Origin: Comamonas testosteroni
Lineage (GTDB): Bacteria > Pseudomonadota > Gammaproteobacteria > Burkholderiales > Burkholderiaceae_C
Length of the DNA stretch: 64,000 nucleotides
Assembly: GCF_000761245.1 (NCBI RefSeq)
Contig: NZ_AWOR01000032.1
Location: forward strand, 1 to 64,000
Reading direction: 5' to 3'
Positions 1 through 9,753 of this stretch are shown in pieces. The position numbers were made by a program, and so were the translations under genes. Within the stretch, counting starts at the first letter, position 1, and every line of letters starts with the position of its first letter. The notes beneath the pieces were generated by a model, which was not told the origin of the DNA, ran no database searches, and saw only the letters and a program-made list of their open reading frames with translations.

Positions 1-262
1 TCGCGTGCTCATCAAAGCTGTACTCCCGCTGGGTCACTGGTGCATTGACTCTCATAGATGCCGCTTTTTGGTCATTAATCGAGAAAAACTGCACAGCTTG
101 TGCCGCAGCCTGCGTCGCGCTTGCGCTGCGGCAACCACCTCTGTGTGTATCAATTATTTACATATTTTTTGCGACCCACCCATTCCAGAAAAAGCAGTTG
201 TTGCTAGCCCGCGTCAACGCAGATACAGAGTCCTGATCCCTTCATTCAGACGCGCTTTTCTC
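1..262. other. Non-coding stretch downstream of the Lrp gene
   Basis: No convincing gene is visible here. Open frames crossing this stretch continue antisense through the Lrp gene and have no family-like composition. The stretch is AT-richer around 140-240 than the coding DNA to its right. No clear hairpin with a T-run was found for termination of the Lrp gene. Confidence 0.4.
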
Positions 263-739
263 CTACAAAGGCAGCCGCGCATCGTCCTTGATCTCTTCCA
301 TCACCGCATAGGTTCTGGTCTCGCGTACGCCCGGAAGCTGCCAAAGCACACGGCCCGCGAAGTCACGGTAGGCCGCCATATCGGCCATACGGGTCTTGAG
401 CAGATAGTCAAACCCTCCTGCCACCATATGGCACTCCATGATGGCCGGGTAAGCCAGCACAGCGGCCTTGAATTCGTCAAACACATGGGGCGTGGTGCGG
501 TCCAGCAGCACCTCGACGAACACCGTCATGCCCACACCCAGCTTCTGCGGGTTCAGCCGCGCTTCGTAGCCCAGGATGTAGCCATCGCGCGTAAGCCGGG
601 CCACGCGGGCCTGTACGGCTGTGGGCGACAGCGCCACCTGCTCTGCCAGGCGCAGATTGGAGATGCGCCCATCGGTTTGCAGAATTGCCAGTATTTTTCG
701 ATCAATCCTGTCGATATCCACTTCCGAAGCATCCATCAT
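263..739 (-). CDS. Lrp/AsnC family transcriptional regulator (PutR-like)
   Basis: This 158-residue protein has the standard Lrp/AsnC length and layout: an N-terminal winged helix-turn-helix (about residues 8-65; IDRKILAILQTDGRISN, then LSPTAVQARVARL) and a C-terminal RAM ligand-binding domain (about 75-150; VAGGFDYLLKTRM). It is transcribed divergently from putA, the usual arrangement for Lrp-type proline-responsive activators. Control of putA by proline is therefore the likely role, inferred from position. The ATG at 739 is preceded by AGAGGA at a good distance, and that ribosome site lies inside a perfect inverted repeat, so autoregulation is plausible. Confidence 0.92.
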   Translation of the reverse strand: MMDASEVDIDRIDRKILAILQTDGRISNLRLAEQVALSPTAVQARVARLTRDGYILGYEARLNPQKLGVGMTVFVEVLLDRTTPHVFDEFKAAVLAYPAIMECHMVAGGFDYLLKTRMADMAAYRDFAGRVLWQLPGVRETRTYAVMEEIKDDARLPL

Positions 740-767
740 TGGTGAATTCCTCTTTTTAATTCACCAA
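739..767. promoter_or_regulatory. Operator-like inverted repeat between lrp and putA
   Basis: TTGGTGAATT (739-748) and AATTCACCAA (758-767) form a perfect 10-bp inverted repeat with a 9-nt spacer. It begins at the A of the lrp start codon and covers its ribosome-binding site. A symmetric AT-rich site between an Lrp-type gene and its divergent target is the expected location for regulator binding. The assignment to this Lrp protein is inference. Confidence 0.65.
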
Positions 768-854
768 ATATAGTGATTCATTTTTCGACAAACCAGCAAT
801 GATTTTCCCTATGTAGACAGCTGCGCCCGGGCCGCATGCAATGCAGCTGTGAAC

Positions 855-3800
855 ATGGTGAAGGCCGCGCACCCGCTCGCGTCCAGGCTCTACGACACCT
901 GCACAGACATGCCGACTTTCACTGCGCTGCCAGATTCCAGCCGCCCTGCCGATGAACTGCGTCAAGCCATCAGTTGCGCCACCCGCATGGCCGAGCCCGA
1001 TGCCGTGGCCCGGCTGCTGCCTGCAGCCACACTGCCGCCCGCCCAGGCTGCCCAGGTCGCTGCCCATGCGCAAAAGCTGGTCGAGCAACTGCGCGCCCAA
1101 CCCGCCAGCGCTGGGCGCCAGGGGCTGGTGCAAGGTCTGTTGCAGGAGTTTTCGCTGTCCTCGCAGGAAGGCGTGGCGCTGATGTGCCTGGCCGAAGCCT
1201 TGCTGCGCATACCCGATGCCGCCACGCGCGACGCGCTGATCCGCGACAAGCTGCGCGGCGGCGACTGGCAGGCGCATCTGGGCAAGAGCCCCTCGCTCTT
1301 TGTCAATGCTGCCGCCTGGGGATTGGTGGTCACAGGAAAGCTGGTCGATACGCATAGCGAGTCAGGCCTGCTCGCGGCGCTCAAACGCATCACAGCCAGG
1401 GGCGGCGAGCCGCTGGTGCGCAAGGGCGTGGACATGGCCATGCGCCTGATGGGTGAGCAGTTTGTGATGGGCGAGACCATTTCCCTGGCTCTGGAGCGCG
1501 CTCGCGAGTTGCAGGCCAGAGGCTTTCGCTATTCCTACGACATGCTCGGCGAGGCCGCCCTCACCGCCGAGGACGCACAGCGCTACATGCAGTCCTATGT
1601 GAATGCGATTCATGCGATCGGCAAGCCCGCTGGCGGCAAGGGCGTCTATGAACGGCCGGGCATTTCCATCAAGCTCAGTGCCCTTCACCCGCGCTACAGC
1701 CGCGCGCAATGGCAGCGCGTGATGACCGAGCTGCTGCCGCGCGTGCTGCAACTGTGCGAGCTGGCACGCAGCTACGACATAGGGCTCAATATCGACGCCG
1801 AAGAAGCCGACCGCCTGGAGCTGTCGCTGGACCTGCTGGAACAATTGGCCCACGCCCCTGGCCTGGCCGGCTGGAACGGCCTGGGCTTTGTAATTCAGGC
1901 ATACCAAAAACGCTGTCCCTATGTGATCGACTATCTGATCGACCTGGCCCGTCGCAGCGAGCGCCGTCTGATGGTGCGCCTGGTCAAAGGCGCCTACTGG
2001 GACAGCGAAATCAAGCGCGCCCAGATCGACGGTCTGAGCGACTACCCGGTCTACACCCGCAAGCACCACACCGATGTGGCCTACATTGCCTGCGCTCGCA
2101 AGCTGCTGGCCGCCCCCAGCGCCATCTATCCGCAATTCGCCACGCATAACGCCCAGACCGTGGCCAGCATCGAATCATTGGCCGGTGCCCAGCCCTACAG
2201 CGCTGGACGTTATGAGTTTCAATGCCTGCACGGCATGGGCGAGCAGCTCTACATGCATGTGGTCGAGGCCGAGGACAAGGCCGCGCGCCGCCCCTGCCGC
2301 ATCTATGCTCCCGTGGGTACGCACGAGACACTGCTGGCCTATCTGGTGCGCCGCCTGCTGGAAAACGGAGCCAACAGCTCATTCGTGCACCGCATCGCCA
2401 ACCCCGACTGGCCCATCTCTGATTTGATAGCAGCCCCTGCAGACCAAACCTGGGCTGAGGGCCAATCGTATCCCCAAACCCGAGCCGGGGTGGAGACACT
2501 TCTTGCGGCCGATGACATAGGCCTGCCCCACCCGCGCATAGTGCTGCCGCGCGAGCTGCTGGGTGAACAGCGCCGCAACTCCTCAGGTCTGGACCTGAGC
2601 GATGACGGTGTGCTGAGCACTCTGTCTCAAGCGCTTGCACAAAGCCGGCCCGCACAACTTCGCCAGGGTATCCATGCCGTGCATGCCGCCGGCGCCATCG
2701 GCACAGCCATAACCAACCCGGCCAGCCATCAGGAGCTGCTGGGCTATGTCAGCGATGCCGGGCCCGTGCAGATTCAGCAGGCGCTGCAGGCGGCCGCACA
2801 GGCCCAGCCCGCCTGGCAGGCGAGCCCGGCCGAGCTGCGTGCCAATCTGCTGCAGACCGCTGCCGAGCTCTTTGAAACGCAGATGCAGCCGCTGATGAGC
2901 CTGCTGATGCGCGAAGCCGGCAAGACAGCGTCCAATGCCGTGTCCGAAGTCCGCGAGGCCGTGGACTTTCTGCACTATTACGCGGCTCAGATTCGGCGGC
3001 AGGCCGATGCGGATCTGCTCGCCCCCGGCATAGGCCCTGTGGTCTGCATCAGCCCCTGGAATTTCCCACTGGCCATCTTCACCGGCCAGGTCGCAGCCGC
3101 CCTGGGCGCCGGCAATGTGGTGCTGGCCAAGCCCGCCGAGCAGACCCCGCTGATCGCTCTTGAAGCCGTGCGCCTGCTGCATCAGGCCGGCATTGCGCCA
3201 GACGTTCTGCAATTGCTGCCCGGCCGGGGCGAGACCGTGGGTGCCGCGCTGGTGGCCGATGCGCGCGTGGCAGGCGTGCTGTTCACCGGCTCCACCGAGG
3301 TGGCGCGACTGCTGGCGCTGCAGACCGCCGCCAGGCTGCGCCCCGACGGCCAGCCCGTGGTGCTGGTGGCCGAGACCGGCGGTCAGAACGCCATGCTGGT
3401 GGACTCATCCGCCCTGGTCGAGCAAGCCGTGCAGGACATTGCTGCATCCGCCTTTGACAGCGCGGGCCAGCGCTGCTCGGCTCTGCGCCTGCTGTGCGTG
3501 CAAAGCGACTGCGCCGACCGGCTGCTGGCCATGCTGCGCGGTGCCATGCAAGAGCTGCATTGCGGCAACCCGGCCGAGCTGGCCACCGATGTGGGGCCCG
3601 TGATCGATGCCGATGCCAAGGCTGGTATCGAGCGGCATATCGCCAGGCTCAGGGCTCTGGGTCTGCGCATCCATCAATCGCCGCTAAGCCCGGAAACTGC
3701 CGCACAGGGGCATTTTGTGGCTCCCACGCTGATCGAGCTGCCCGACCTGCATCAGCTCAAGCGCGAAGTCTTCGGCCCCGTACTCCATGTACTGCGCTAT

Positions 3801-4703
3801 CAAAGGCGCGAGTTGCCGCAGTTGCTGGAGCGCATCAACGCGCTGGGCTACGGCCTGACCATGGGATTGCACACGCGCATCGACGAAACCGTTCAGCAGG
3901 TCGCCCAGGCGGCACATGTAGGCAATCTGTATGTGAATCGCAATATGGTGGGGGCCGTTGTCGGTGTTCAGCCCTTTGGCGGCGAGGGGCTGTCGGGCAC
4001 CGGCCCCAAGGCCGGCGGCCCCCTGTATCTGCCGCGCCTGCAGCAGACACCCGGCTCGCCCCTGCGCTTGCTCAGTCTGCTGCTGCATCAATCCGGAGAG
4101 GCACAGGCCAATGCCACGCCTGTCACGGCAGCAGCGGCGACCGCCTTGCGGCAGCTGGGCCACTGGGCCAGGCAGCACGGTGAGGCCATCGTCAGCCACG
4201 ATTGCGAGCGCCTGCAATCGGCCCTGCCCGATCTGCATGCCGTGCGCCTGCTGCCCGGACCCACAGGCGAGCGCAACCTCTACCAGTTGCTTGGCAAGCC
4301 GCTCACACTGTGCCTGGCGCAGGAAAGAACCATGCTGCTGCAGCAACTGGCTGCCGTACTGGCCTGCGGCTCGCGAGCACTGTTGGCACCCGGACCGCTA
4401 GGCACCGAAGTTCACGGCAAGCTGCCAGAGCCACTGCGCCGCCATGTGCTGCTGTTGCCTGCCGGGCTGAGCATCGAGGAAATTGCGGAAACCGAGGCCA
4501 TGGATTCAGCACTGCTGGAATGCGACGACCCTCAATTTCTACGCTGGGCGCAGGCCTTGGCAAGGCGCCCCGGCCCGTTGATACTGCCCACACGCTGTGT
4601 GGCAGGCCAGCCCGTTCGACTGGAGCGGCTCTGGCATGAGCGAGCTCTGTCGTACAACACGGCAGCAGCGGGCGGCAATGCGGCATTGATGACGCTGGAA
4701 TAG
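855..4703 (+). CDS. putA: Bifunctional proline dehydrogenase / L-glutamate gamma-semialdehyde dehydrogenase PutA
   Basis: PutA oxidises proline to pyrroline-5-carboxylate with FAD and then to glutamate with NAD. The sequence parallels E. coli PutA nearly end to end: an alpha domain (GLLQEFSLSSQEGVALMCL), the FAD barrel (NIDAEEADRLE, RLVKGAYWDSEIKRAQ, GHETLL-like THETLLAYLVRRLL), the aldehyde dehydrogenase domain (PWNFPLAIFTG, FTGSTEV, catalytic Cys in SAGQRCSALR with codon at 3474-3476) and the C-terminal PutA tail ending NTAAAGGNAALMTLE. The N-terminal ribbon-helix-helix repressor domain of E. coli PutA is absent. That fits external control by the neighbouring Lrp protein. The start is uncertain: GTG 849, ATG 855 and ATG 909 are all in frame and none has a clear ribosome site. 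Confidence 0.97.
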   Translation: MVKAAHPLASRLYDTCTDMPTFTALPDSSRPADELRQAISCATRMAEPDAVARLLPAATLPPAQAAQVAAHAQKLVEQLRAQPASAGRQGLVQGLLQEFSLSSQEGVALMCLAEALLRIPDAATRDALIRDKLRGGDWQAHLGKSPSLFVNAAAWGLVVTGKLVDTHSESGLLAALKRITARGGEPLVRKGVDMAMRLMGEQFVMGETISLALERARELQARGFRYSYDMLGEAALTAEDAQRYMQSYVNAIHAIGKPAGGKGVYERPGISIKLSALHPRYSRAQWQRVMTELLPRVLQLCELARSYDIGLNIDAEEADRLELSLDLLEQLAHAPGLAGWNGLGFVIQAYQKRCPYVIDYLIDLARRSERRLMVRLVKGAYWDSEIKRAQIDGLSDYPVYTRKHHTDVAYIACARKLLAAPSAIYPQFATHNAQTVASIESLAGAQPYSAGRYEFQCLHGMGEQLYMHVVEAEDKAARRPCRIYAPVGTHETLLAYLVRRLLENGANSSFVHRIANPDWPISDLIAAPADQTWAEGQSYPQTRAGVETLLAADDIGLPHPRIVLPRELLGEQRRNSSGLDLSDDGVLSTLSQALAQSRPAQLRQGIHAVHAAGAIGTAITNPASHQELLGYVSDAGPVQIQQALQAAAQAQPAWQASPAELRANLLQTAAELFETQMQPLMSLLMREAGKTASNAVSEVREAVDFLHYYAAQIRRQADADLLAPGIGPVVCISPWNFPLAIFTGQVAAALGAGNVVLAKPAEQTPLIALEAVRLLHQAGIAPDVLQLLPGRGETVGAALVADARVAGVLFTGSTEVARLLALQTAARLRPDGQPVVLVAETGGQNAMLVDSSALVEQAVQDIAASAFDSAGQRCSALRLLCVQSDCADRLLAMLRGAMQELHCGNPAELATDVGPVIDADAKAGIERHIARLRALGLRIHQSPLSPETAAQGHFVAPTLIELPDLHQLKREVFGPVLHVLRYQRRELPQLLERINALGYGLTMGLHTRIDETVQQVAQAAHVGNLYVNRNMVGAVVGVQPFGGEGLSGTGPKAGGPLYLPRLQQTPGSPLRLLSLLLHQSGEAQANATPVTAAAATALRQLGHWARQHGEAIVSHDCERLQSALPDLHAVRLLPGPTGERNLYQLLGKPLTLCLAQERTMLLQQLAAVLACGSRALLAPGPLGTEVHGKLPEPLRRHVLLLPAGLSIEEIAETEAMDSALLECDDPQFLRWAQALARRPGPLILPTRCVAGQPVRLERLWHERALSYNTAAAGGNAALMTLE

Positions 4704-4876
4704 CCAAACATCCCCTGAGGCGCTATGCGCCCGATACTCGCCACGCCCCTCAGAACCGCCAACACTACCCGGCAAACTGCAGGTTTGCTATTGAGACTAG
4801 GCGCGAAGCCGCAGACAGTACAAAAGTACGGCAAAGCAAAGCAACAACGTATCAAGGGGGGTATCAGCGCGTCCCA

Positions 4877-4922
4877 AAAAGAAAGCACCCAGCGCAAGCA
4901 GTACCTGCGCTGGGTGCTCTTT
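4877..4922 (-). terminator. Intrinsic terminator of the mop gene (stem also faces putA)
   Basis: A 13-bp perfect stem (AGCACCCAGCGCA at 4884-4896 pairing with 4906-4918, 9-nt loop) is followed on the minus strand by a T-rich tract (TTTCTTTTT). It sits directly downstream of the minus-strand Mop-type gene. The plus strand has only a short T-run, so it may stop putA readthrough less efficiently. Confidence 0.8.
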
Positions 4923-4937
4923 GAAAGTAAATGAGAT

Positions 4938-5153
4938 TTACAGCTTGGCGATGGACACCTCTGTGGACTTGACCAGAGCTACAACCTCCGAGCCCACCGC
5001 CAAACCCAGATCATTGACCGAGCGCGTGGTGATCACCGAAGTGACGATGCCCCAAGGCGTTTCCACATCCACTTCTGAGACCACATCACCGCGGATGATT
5101 TCCTTGATCTTGCCCTTGAACTGATTGCGTACGTTGATGGCTTGAATGGACAT
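4938..5153 (-). CDS. Mop/TOBE-domain molybdopterin- or molybdate-binding-like small protein
   Basis: This 71-residue protein is a single TOBE/Mop module. It has the family hallmarks IQAINVRNQFKGKI near the start, and VVSEVDVET, IVTSVITTRS and GLAVGSEVVALVKSTEV through the rest. Stand-alone Mop proteins bind molybdate or related oxyanions as small oligomers in the cytoplasm. The ATG at 5153 is chosen over the in-frame upstream start because AGGAGA sits at the right distance before it and the extra residues do not look like Mop. It lies at the end of a minus-strand sulfur-acquisition block; whether it stores molybdate or senses another oxyanion there is not shown by the sequence. Confidence 0.88.
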   Translation of the reverse strand: MSIQAINVRNQFKGKIKEIIRGDVVSEVDVETPWGIVTSVITTRSVNDLGLAVGSEVVALVKSTEVSIAKL

Positions 5154-5512
5154 ACAAATTTCTCCTGAGAAGTCATGAAAGGTTCTGAAAAACAGTGTTT
5201 GCTGCACTGCATGAAAACGATTCTGAAACCTTCTCCAAAAAACTCAAAAGAATAAAAACAAAAATTTTTATGCCAAAAACATCTTATGAAAACCAGCATC
5301 CATACAGCGGCAGCAGCCTGCGCGGCCAGACATCGAGCAGCAGCCCAATAGCAGCCCGATCGTGCGGATGACAAAGACGCCCATCACCACGATATGGCTG
5401 CGCAAAAAAGCGCGAGACATTGAGCAACACCTGTGCCGGCCCCTGCTGCATATTCGCCCCGTGCAGCGCAATACCAGGGGCTTGAAGCTCTTTCAGAAAG
5501 TCGCGTTGAAAC

Positions 5513-6445
5513 TCAGTCTTCAACAGATTGCAGTGCCGCACGCACCACCTCGGGCGTCAGCGTAGGCACAAAGCTCTCAATGAAGGCATAGGCATAGCCA
5601 CGCAGCCAGGCATCGCGGCGCAGGGCCAGGCGCGTGAGATTGACCTCAAACAGGTGGCGAGCATCGATAGCACGCAGATGGCGGTCGCGCTCGGCATCGA
5701 AGGCGATGGAGGCAATGATGCCCACGCCCATGCCCAACTCCGCATAGGTCTTGATTACATCGGCATCCATGGCGGTAAGCACCACATCAGGCACCAGCCC
5801 GGTCGCCGCAAACGCCTTGTCGATATGGGCACGCCCCGTGTAACCCTGCTCGTAGGTAATGATGGGGTGGCGCGCCAGCGCTTGCAGCGTCAGTGCTCCT
5901 TCTGTATCGAGCAGTTCATGGCCGGGCGGCACGACCACGCTGTGCGACCAGCGGTAGCAAGGCAGAGTCACCAGATTCTCATAACTGCCCAGCGCCTCGG
6001 TGGCCACGCCGATATCGGCCTCGCCCGAGAGCAGCATCTCGGCCACCTGGCGTGGCGAGCCCTGATGCAGATGCAGCGAAACCTGGGGGTAGAGCCTGCG
6101 GAAATCACGCACCACCTGGGGCAAGGCATAGCGTGCCTGGGAATGCGTGGCAGCAATCGACAGACCGCCGCGCTCGCTGGCGTGAAAGTCCTCGCCCGCG
6201 CGACGCAGATTGTCGGCTTCGAGCAGCATGCGCTCGACAATAGGCAGCAAGGCCGTGCCGGGCGGCGTCAGCCCCGTCAGGCGCTTGCCGGCGCGCACGA
6301 ATATATCGATGCCCAACTCCTCCTCGAGCTCGCGAATCTGCCGGCTCACGCCGGGCTGCGAGGTGTGGAGCATGGCCGCCACTTCGGTCAGATTGAAGCC
6401 ACGCCTTGCGGTTTCACGAACCGAACGCAGTTGCTGAAAATTCAT
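5513..6445 (-). CDS. LysR-family regulator, CysB/Cbl type
   Basis: This 310-residue LysR protein has an N-terminal winged helix-turn-helix (residues 1-60; MNFQQLRSVRETARRGFNLT and TSQPGVSRQIRELEEELG) and a substrate-binding-fold effector domain. The opening NFQQLRSVRE and the RAGKRLTGLTPPG segment are typical of the CysB/Cbl subgroup, which controls sulfate and sulfonate assimilation and responds to O-acetylserine or sulfate-type signals. Its position just downstream of ssuB on the same strand supports a role as regulator of this sulfonate cluster. No strong ribosome site precedes the ATG, so it may be translated mainly from the operon message. Confidence 0.92.
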   Translation of the reverse strand: MNFQQLRSVRETARRGFNLTEVAAMLHTSQPGVSRQIRELEEELGIDIFVRAGKRLTGLTPPGTALLPIVERMLLEADNLRRAGEDFHASERGGLSIAATHSQARYALPQVVRDFRRLYPQVSLHLHQGSPRQVAEMLLSGEADIGVATEALGSYENLVTLPCYRWSHSVVVPPGHELLDTEGALTLQALARHPIITYEQGYTGRAHIDKAFAATGLVPDVVLTAMDADVIKTYAELGMGVGIIASIAFDAERDRHLRAIDARHLFEVNLTRLALRRDAWLRGYAYAFIESFVPTLTPEVVRAALQSVED

Positions 6446-6514
6446 ATCTTGATGGCAGGCGGCACAGCTTGTGGCTGCGCCAGCCGCCTGTTTCTCTTTG
6501 TTGTCGTTGGATGC

Positions 6515-7525
6515 TCAGATCGCCCAGCGCAGGCCCGTAGCCGGCACGCCAGGCCAACTCGGCAACCCGGTTGCCTGTTCTGACTCGGGCTTTTGCAGCA
6601 CGCGATCCAGAATGCGTGTCTCCAGCGCAGCAAAGCGGGCATCGCCATGCACACGCGGGCGCGGCAAATCGATGCGCTCGTCGAGCGCAATGCGCCCATC
6701 CTCGATCAGCACCACGCGATCGGCCAGAGCCACGGCTTCCTGCACATCGTGAGTGACCAGCAAGGCCGTGAAGCCGTGGCTGAGCCACAGCCCTTCGATG
6801 AGGCGGTGCATCTCAATGCGCGTGAGCGCATCGAGAGCGCCCAGAGGTTCGTCGAGCAGCAGCAGCCGCGGCTGGTGAACCAGGGCACGGGCCAGGGCTA
6901 CGCGCTGGCGCTGGCCGCCAGACAGCCGCGCCGGCCATTCATTTTCGCGGTCAGCCAGCCCGACCTGCGCCAGCACCTTGCGGCCGCGCTCGCGTGCCGA
7001 ATCGGGCAGACCCAGAATCACGTTGTCCAGCACCCGCTTCCAGGGCAGCAGACGCGCGTCCTGGAACATGATGCGCGTATCCCTGCTCTGGCGGCGCTGC
7101 TCGCGCGCATCGCCCCCATCGATCAGCAGTTGCCCCGCACTGGCCTCTTCCAGCCCTGCCACAAGGCGCAGCAAGGTGGACTTGCCGCAGCCGCTGCGCC
7201 CAACGATGGCGATGAACTCGCCGGGCTGAACATCGAGCTGCACCTGTTTGAGCACTTCACGCCCGCCATAGCGCTTGGTCAGCTGCCGCGTCTGCAGATT
7301 CACCCCCTGCGCGCCCTCGGCCTGCTCCTTCTGCTGCGCGTCCGGGCGCTGGTCGCTGCCCTTTTTTTCCTCTTTCGCATCCTCGGCCCTGTGCCACAGC
7401 TGGCCGCTAGCCTGCAAGGCCTCGGCCTCGTCCCAGGATGCCTCCCATGCCACCAGCGGCTGACGCGCATTCAAGGCACCGGCACTCACCAGCGACTGCG
7501 TCAAACGATTCCACAAACTGCTCAT
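6515..7525 (-). CDS. ssuB: Aliphatic sulfonate ABC transporter ATP-binding protein SsuB
   Basis: This ATPase energises sulfonate import. Walker A (GRSGCGKST), the Q-loop region ([16 protein letters not shown]), the ABC signature ([15 protein letters not shown]), Walker B ([12 protein letters not shown]) and the H-loop ([10 protein letters not shown]) are all present. [11 protein letters not shown] is characteristic of the sulfonate/taurine/nitrate subfamily. The ABC domain starts near residue 76. The preceding 75 residues are unusual for SsuB (about 255 aa in E. coli) and include a charged low-complexity stretch rich in K, E, D and Q. A strong AGAGGAGC ribosome site precedes the ATG at 7525, so the extension is probably translated. 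It is preceded by ssuC across a 140-nt gap holding a repeat element. Confidence 0.95.
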   Translation of the reverse strand: MSSLWNRLTQSLVSAGALNARQPLVAWEASWDEAEALQASGQLWHRAEDAKEEKKGSDQRPDAQQKEQAEGAQGVNLQTRQLTKRYGGREVLKQVQLDVQPGEFIAIVGRSGCGKSTLLRLVAGLEEASAGQLLIDGGDAREQRRQSRDTRIMFQDARLLPWKRVLDNVILGLPDSARERGRKVLAQVGLADRENEWPARLSGGQRQRVALARALVHQPRLLLLDEPLGALDALTRIEMHRLIEGLWLSHGFTALLVTHDVQEAVALADRVVLIEDGRIALDERIDLPRPRVHGDARFAALETRILDRVLQKPESEQATGLPSWPGVPATGLRWAI

Positions 7526-7590
7526 CGCAAGCTCCTCTCATTCTTTCCACCAAGCCCCAAAAAGCGCACTACCCAGGCCAGAGACATCCA

Positions 7591-7667
7591 GCAAGAGCCG
7601 TCTCGCAGCGAGGATGTCGTCCCCCTCCCGAAGAGAGAGGGGGAAGCCGAGCAGCGGCTCAGGGGGA
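7591..7667. repeat. Intergenic palindromic repeat, copy A (ssuC-ssuB gap)
   Basis: The element runs from GCAAGAGCCG through GCAGCGAGGATG and a C-rich/G-rich hairpin (CCCCCTC ... GAGGGGG) to CGGCTCAGGGGG. The second copy at 12029-12094 shares both ends and the hairpin layout. It lies between two genes of the ssu operon and could affect message stability. Confidence 0.7.
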
Positions 7668-7668
7668 G

Positions 7669-8511
7669 TCACCCCTGATACCCCGGATGCCAGCGCAACC
7701 ACCAGCGCTCGAGCGAACGGGCAAACACATCGGCCAGCTTGCCCAGGATTGCGTAGAGCAAGATGCCCACCAGCACCACATCGGTCTGCAGGAATTCACG
7801 CGCATTCATGGTCAGGTAGCCGATGCCTGCCTGGGCCGAGATGGTCTCGGCCACGATCAAAATCACCCACATCAGCCCCAGCGAAAAACGCAAGCCCACC
7901 AGGATGGAAGACAACGCTCCCGGCAAGACGATGTCGCGATACAGCTGCCAGCGCGTGAGGCCATAGCTGCGGCCCATCTCGATCAGACCTGGGTCCACGT
8001 TGCGAATGCCGTGAAAGGTGTTCAGATAGATGGGAAAGAACACCGAGACGCTGATCAGAAACAGCTTGGCCGATTCGTCGATACCGAACCACAGAATGAC
8101 CAGCGGAATCAGCGCCAGCGCAGGGATGTTGCGCACCATCTGGATCGTGGAATCGAGCAGCGTCTCGGCCCAGCGCAGCGAGCCTGTGAGCAGACCCAGC
8201 AGCAAGCCCAGGCTGCCGCCAATGGCCAGCCCCGCCAGCGCACGCCCGGCACTGACCTTGACATGGGTCCATAGCTCGCCCGACTCTGCCAAAGCCCAGG
8301 CTGCACGCAACACATCCAGCGGTGCGGGCAGCACCCGTGTGGACAGCCAGCCATAGGCCGATGCGGCCTGCCAGACTGCGATCAGTGCGAGCGGCAACAG
8401 CCAGGGAAGCAGCCGCAAAGCGAACTGACGCGCCAGCAACTCCAGGCGCGGCACCGGCGGGCTTGCAGGCTGAGCAGCAGATTGCAACGTCAGCGTTTGA
8501 ACATCACTCAT
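7669..8511 (-). CDS. ssuC: Aliphatic sulfonate ABC transporter permease SsuC
   Basis: This 280-residue inner-membrane permease is of the SsuC/TauC type. After a short cytoplasmic N-terminus come several hydrophobic helices (LLPWLLPLALIAVWQAASAY, then GLAIGGSLGLLLGLLTG) and the permease EAA-like loop with GAL and LPGALSSILVGLRFSLG. It forms the channel with SsuB and receives sulfonates from SsuA. The start at 8511 (MSDVQTLTLQ) has GGAGAG before it. The open frame continues upstream inside ssuD but that part is antisense-like in composition. The start lies 11 nt downstream of the ssuD stop, so the two are translationally close. Confidence 0.95.
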   Translation of the reverse strand: MSDVQTLTLQSAAQPASPPVPRLELLARQFALRLLPWLLPLALIAVWQAASAYGWLSTRVLPAPLDVLRAAWALAESGELWTHVKVSAGRALAGLAIGGSLGLLLGLLTGSLRWAETLLDSTIQMVRNIPALALIPLVILWFGIDESAKLFLISVSVFFPIYLNTFHGIRNVDPGLIEMGRSYGLTRWQLYRDIVLPGALSSILVGLRFSLGLMWVILIVAETISAQAGIGYLTMNAREFLQTDVVLVGILLYAILGKLADVFARSLERWWLRWHPGYQG

Positions 8512-8521
8512 ACACTCTCCT

Positions 8522-9730
8522 TCAGCTTTGCGACACTCGGACCTGCTCACGCTCTGGAGCAGCGGCTGCCGAAGCAGCGGCTCGCGGCGAGTACAGATTG
8601 GCCACGGTTTCTCCAAACGGGCCGCCGGGATTGCCGCCACCCAGCTTTTCCTGCACGTTGACCGGCAACAGCGGGAAGACCAGTTCGGCAAAGCGATAGG
8701 CTTCCTCGAGATGCGGGTAGCCCGAGAGCACAAAGGTGTCGATGCCCAGATCGGCATATTCCTTGATGCGATCGGCCACGGTCTGGGCGCTGCCCACCAG
8801 GGCCGTGCCCGCACCGCCACGCACCAGACCCACGCCGGCCCATAGATTGGGGCTTATCTCCAGGTCCTTGCGGCTGCGCTTGGTGCCGCCCGCATGCAGC
8901 TGGGCCATGCGGCGCTGGCCTTCGGAGTCCATGCGCGCAAACGCAGCCTGTGCCTGTACCACGGTCTCGTCCTTGAGGCGGCTGATCAATCGCTCGGCGT
9001 CGGCCCAGGCTTCTTCATCGGTCTCGCGCACAATCACATGCAGGCGGATACCGAACTTGACCTTGCGGCCACGGCGCTCGGCCTTCTCGCGCACATCGGC
9101 AATCTTTTTGGCGACTTCGGCCGGTGGTTCACCCCAGGTCAGATAGGCATCGACCTGCTCTGCCGCCAGCTCATGGGCGGCAGGCGAAGAGCCGCCGAAA
9201 TACACGGGTGGATAAGGTTTTTGCAGTGGCGGGAACAGCAGCTTGGCACCCTTGACCTGCAGATGCCGACCTTCGAAATCCAGCGACTTTCCCTCATGAC
9301 TGCGCGCCAGAATCTCGCGCCAGATCTCGATGAACTCGGCCGATTGTTCATAGCGTGTCGCATGATCGAGAAACACGCCATCGCCCTCCAGCTCGGCCTG
9401 ATCGCCGCCGGTGACCAGATTGATCAGCAGCCGCCCGCCGGAAAGCCGGTCAAAGCTGGCTGCCATGCGCGCAGCCAGGCTGGGCTGATGCAGACCGGGG
9501 CGCACGGCCACCAGGAACTTCAGGCGCTTGGTGACGGGCAACAGGCTGGACGCCACTACCCAGGGGTCTTCGCAGGAGCGGCCCGTGGGAATCAGCACGC
9601 CTTCATAACCCAGGCTGTCGGCCGCCACGGCCACCTGCTTGACATAGTCATGGCTCAGCTGGCGTGCGCCTTCGCTGCTGCCCAGGTAGCGGGCATCACC
9701 ATGGGTGGGAATGAACCAGAACACTTGCAT
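8522..9730 (-). CDS. ssuD: FMNH2-dependent alkanesulfonate monooxygenase SsuD
   Basis: SsuD uses FMNH2 and oxygen to cleave C1 and longer alkanesulfonates to an aldehyde plus sulfite. The 402-residue luciferase-like sequence matches the family from its first residues ([17 protein letters not shown]) and has the conserved Cys in RSCEDPWV (residue 53), [21 protein letters not shown] and [13 protein letters not shown]. The extreme C-terminus after about residue 375 is Ala-rich and variable. AAGGAGA precedes the ATG. Reduced flavin would come from SsuE, encoded upstream in the same transcription direction. Confidence 0.97.
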   Translation of the reverse strand: MQVFWFIPTHGDARYLGSSEGARQLSHDYVKQVAVAADSLGYEGVLIPTGRSCEDPWVVASSLLPVTKRLKFLVAVRPGLHQPSLAARMAASFDRLSGGRLLINLVTGGDQAELEGDGVFLDHATRYEQSAEFIEIWREILARSHEGKSLDFEGRHLQVKGAKLLFPPLQKPYPPVYFGGSSPAAHELAAEQVDAYLTWGEPPAEVAKKIADVREKAERRGRKVKFGIRLHVIVRETDEEAWADAERLISRLKDETVVQAQAAFARMDSEGQRRMAQLHAGGTKRSRKDLEISPNLWAGVGLVRGGAGTALVGSAQTVADRIKEYADLGIDTFVLSGYPHLEEAYRFAELVFPLLPVNVQEKLGGGNPGGPFGETVANLYSPRAAASAAAAPEREQVRVSQS

Positions 9731-9753
9731 GACGCAATCTCCTTGAGCCTGAC

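Noticed and set aside
5284..5541. 85-residue minus-strand frame overlapping the end of the LysR gene
   Set aside because: No ribosome site, overlaps the LysR 3' end, and no family-like sequence.
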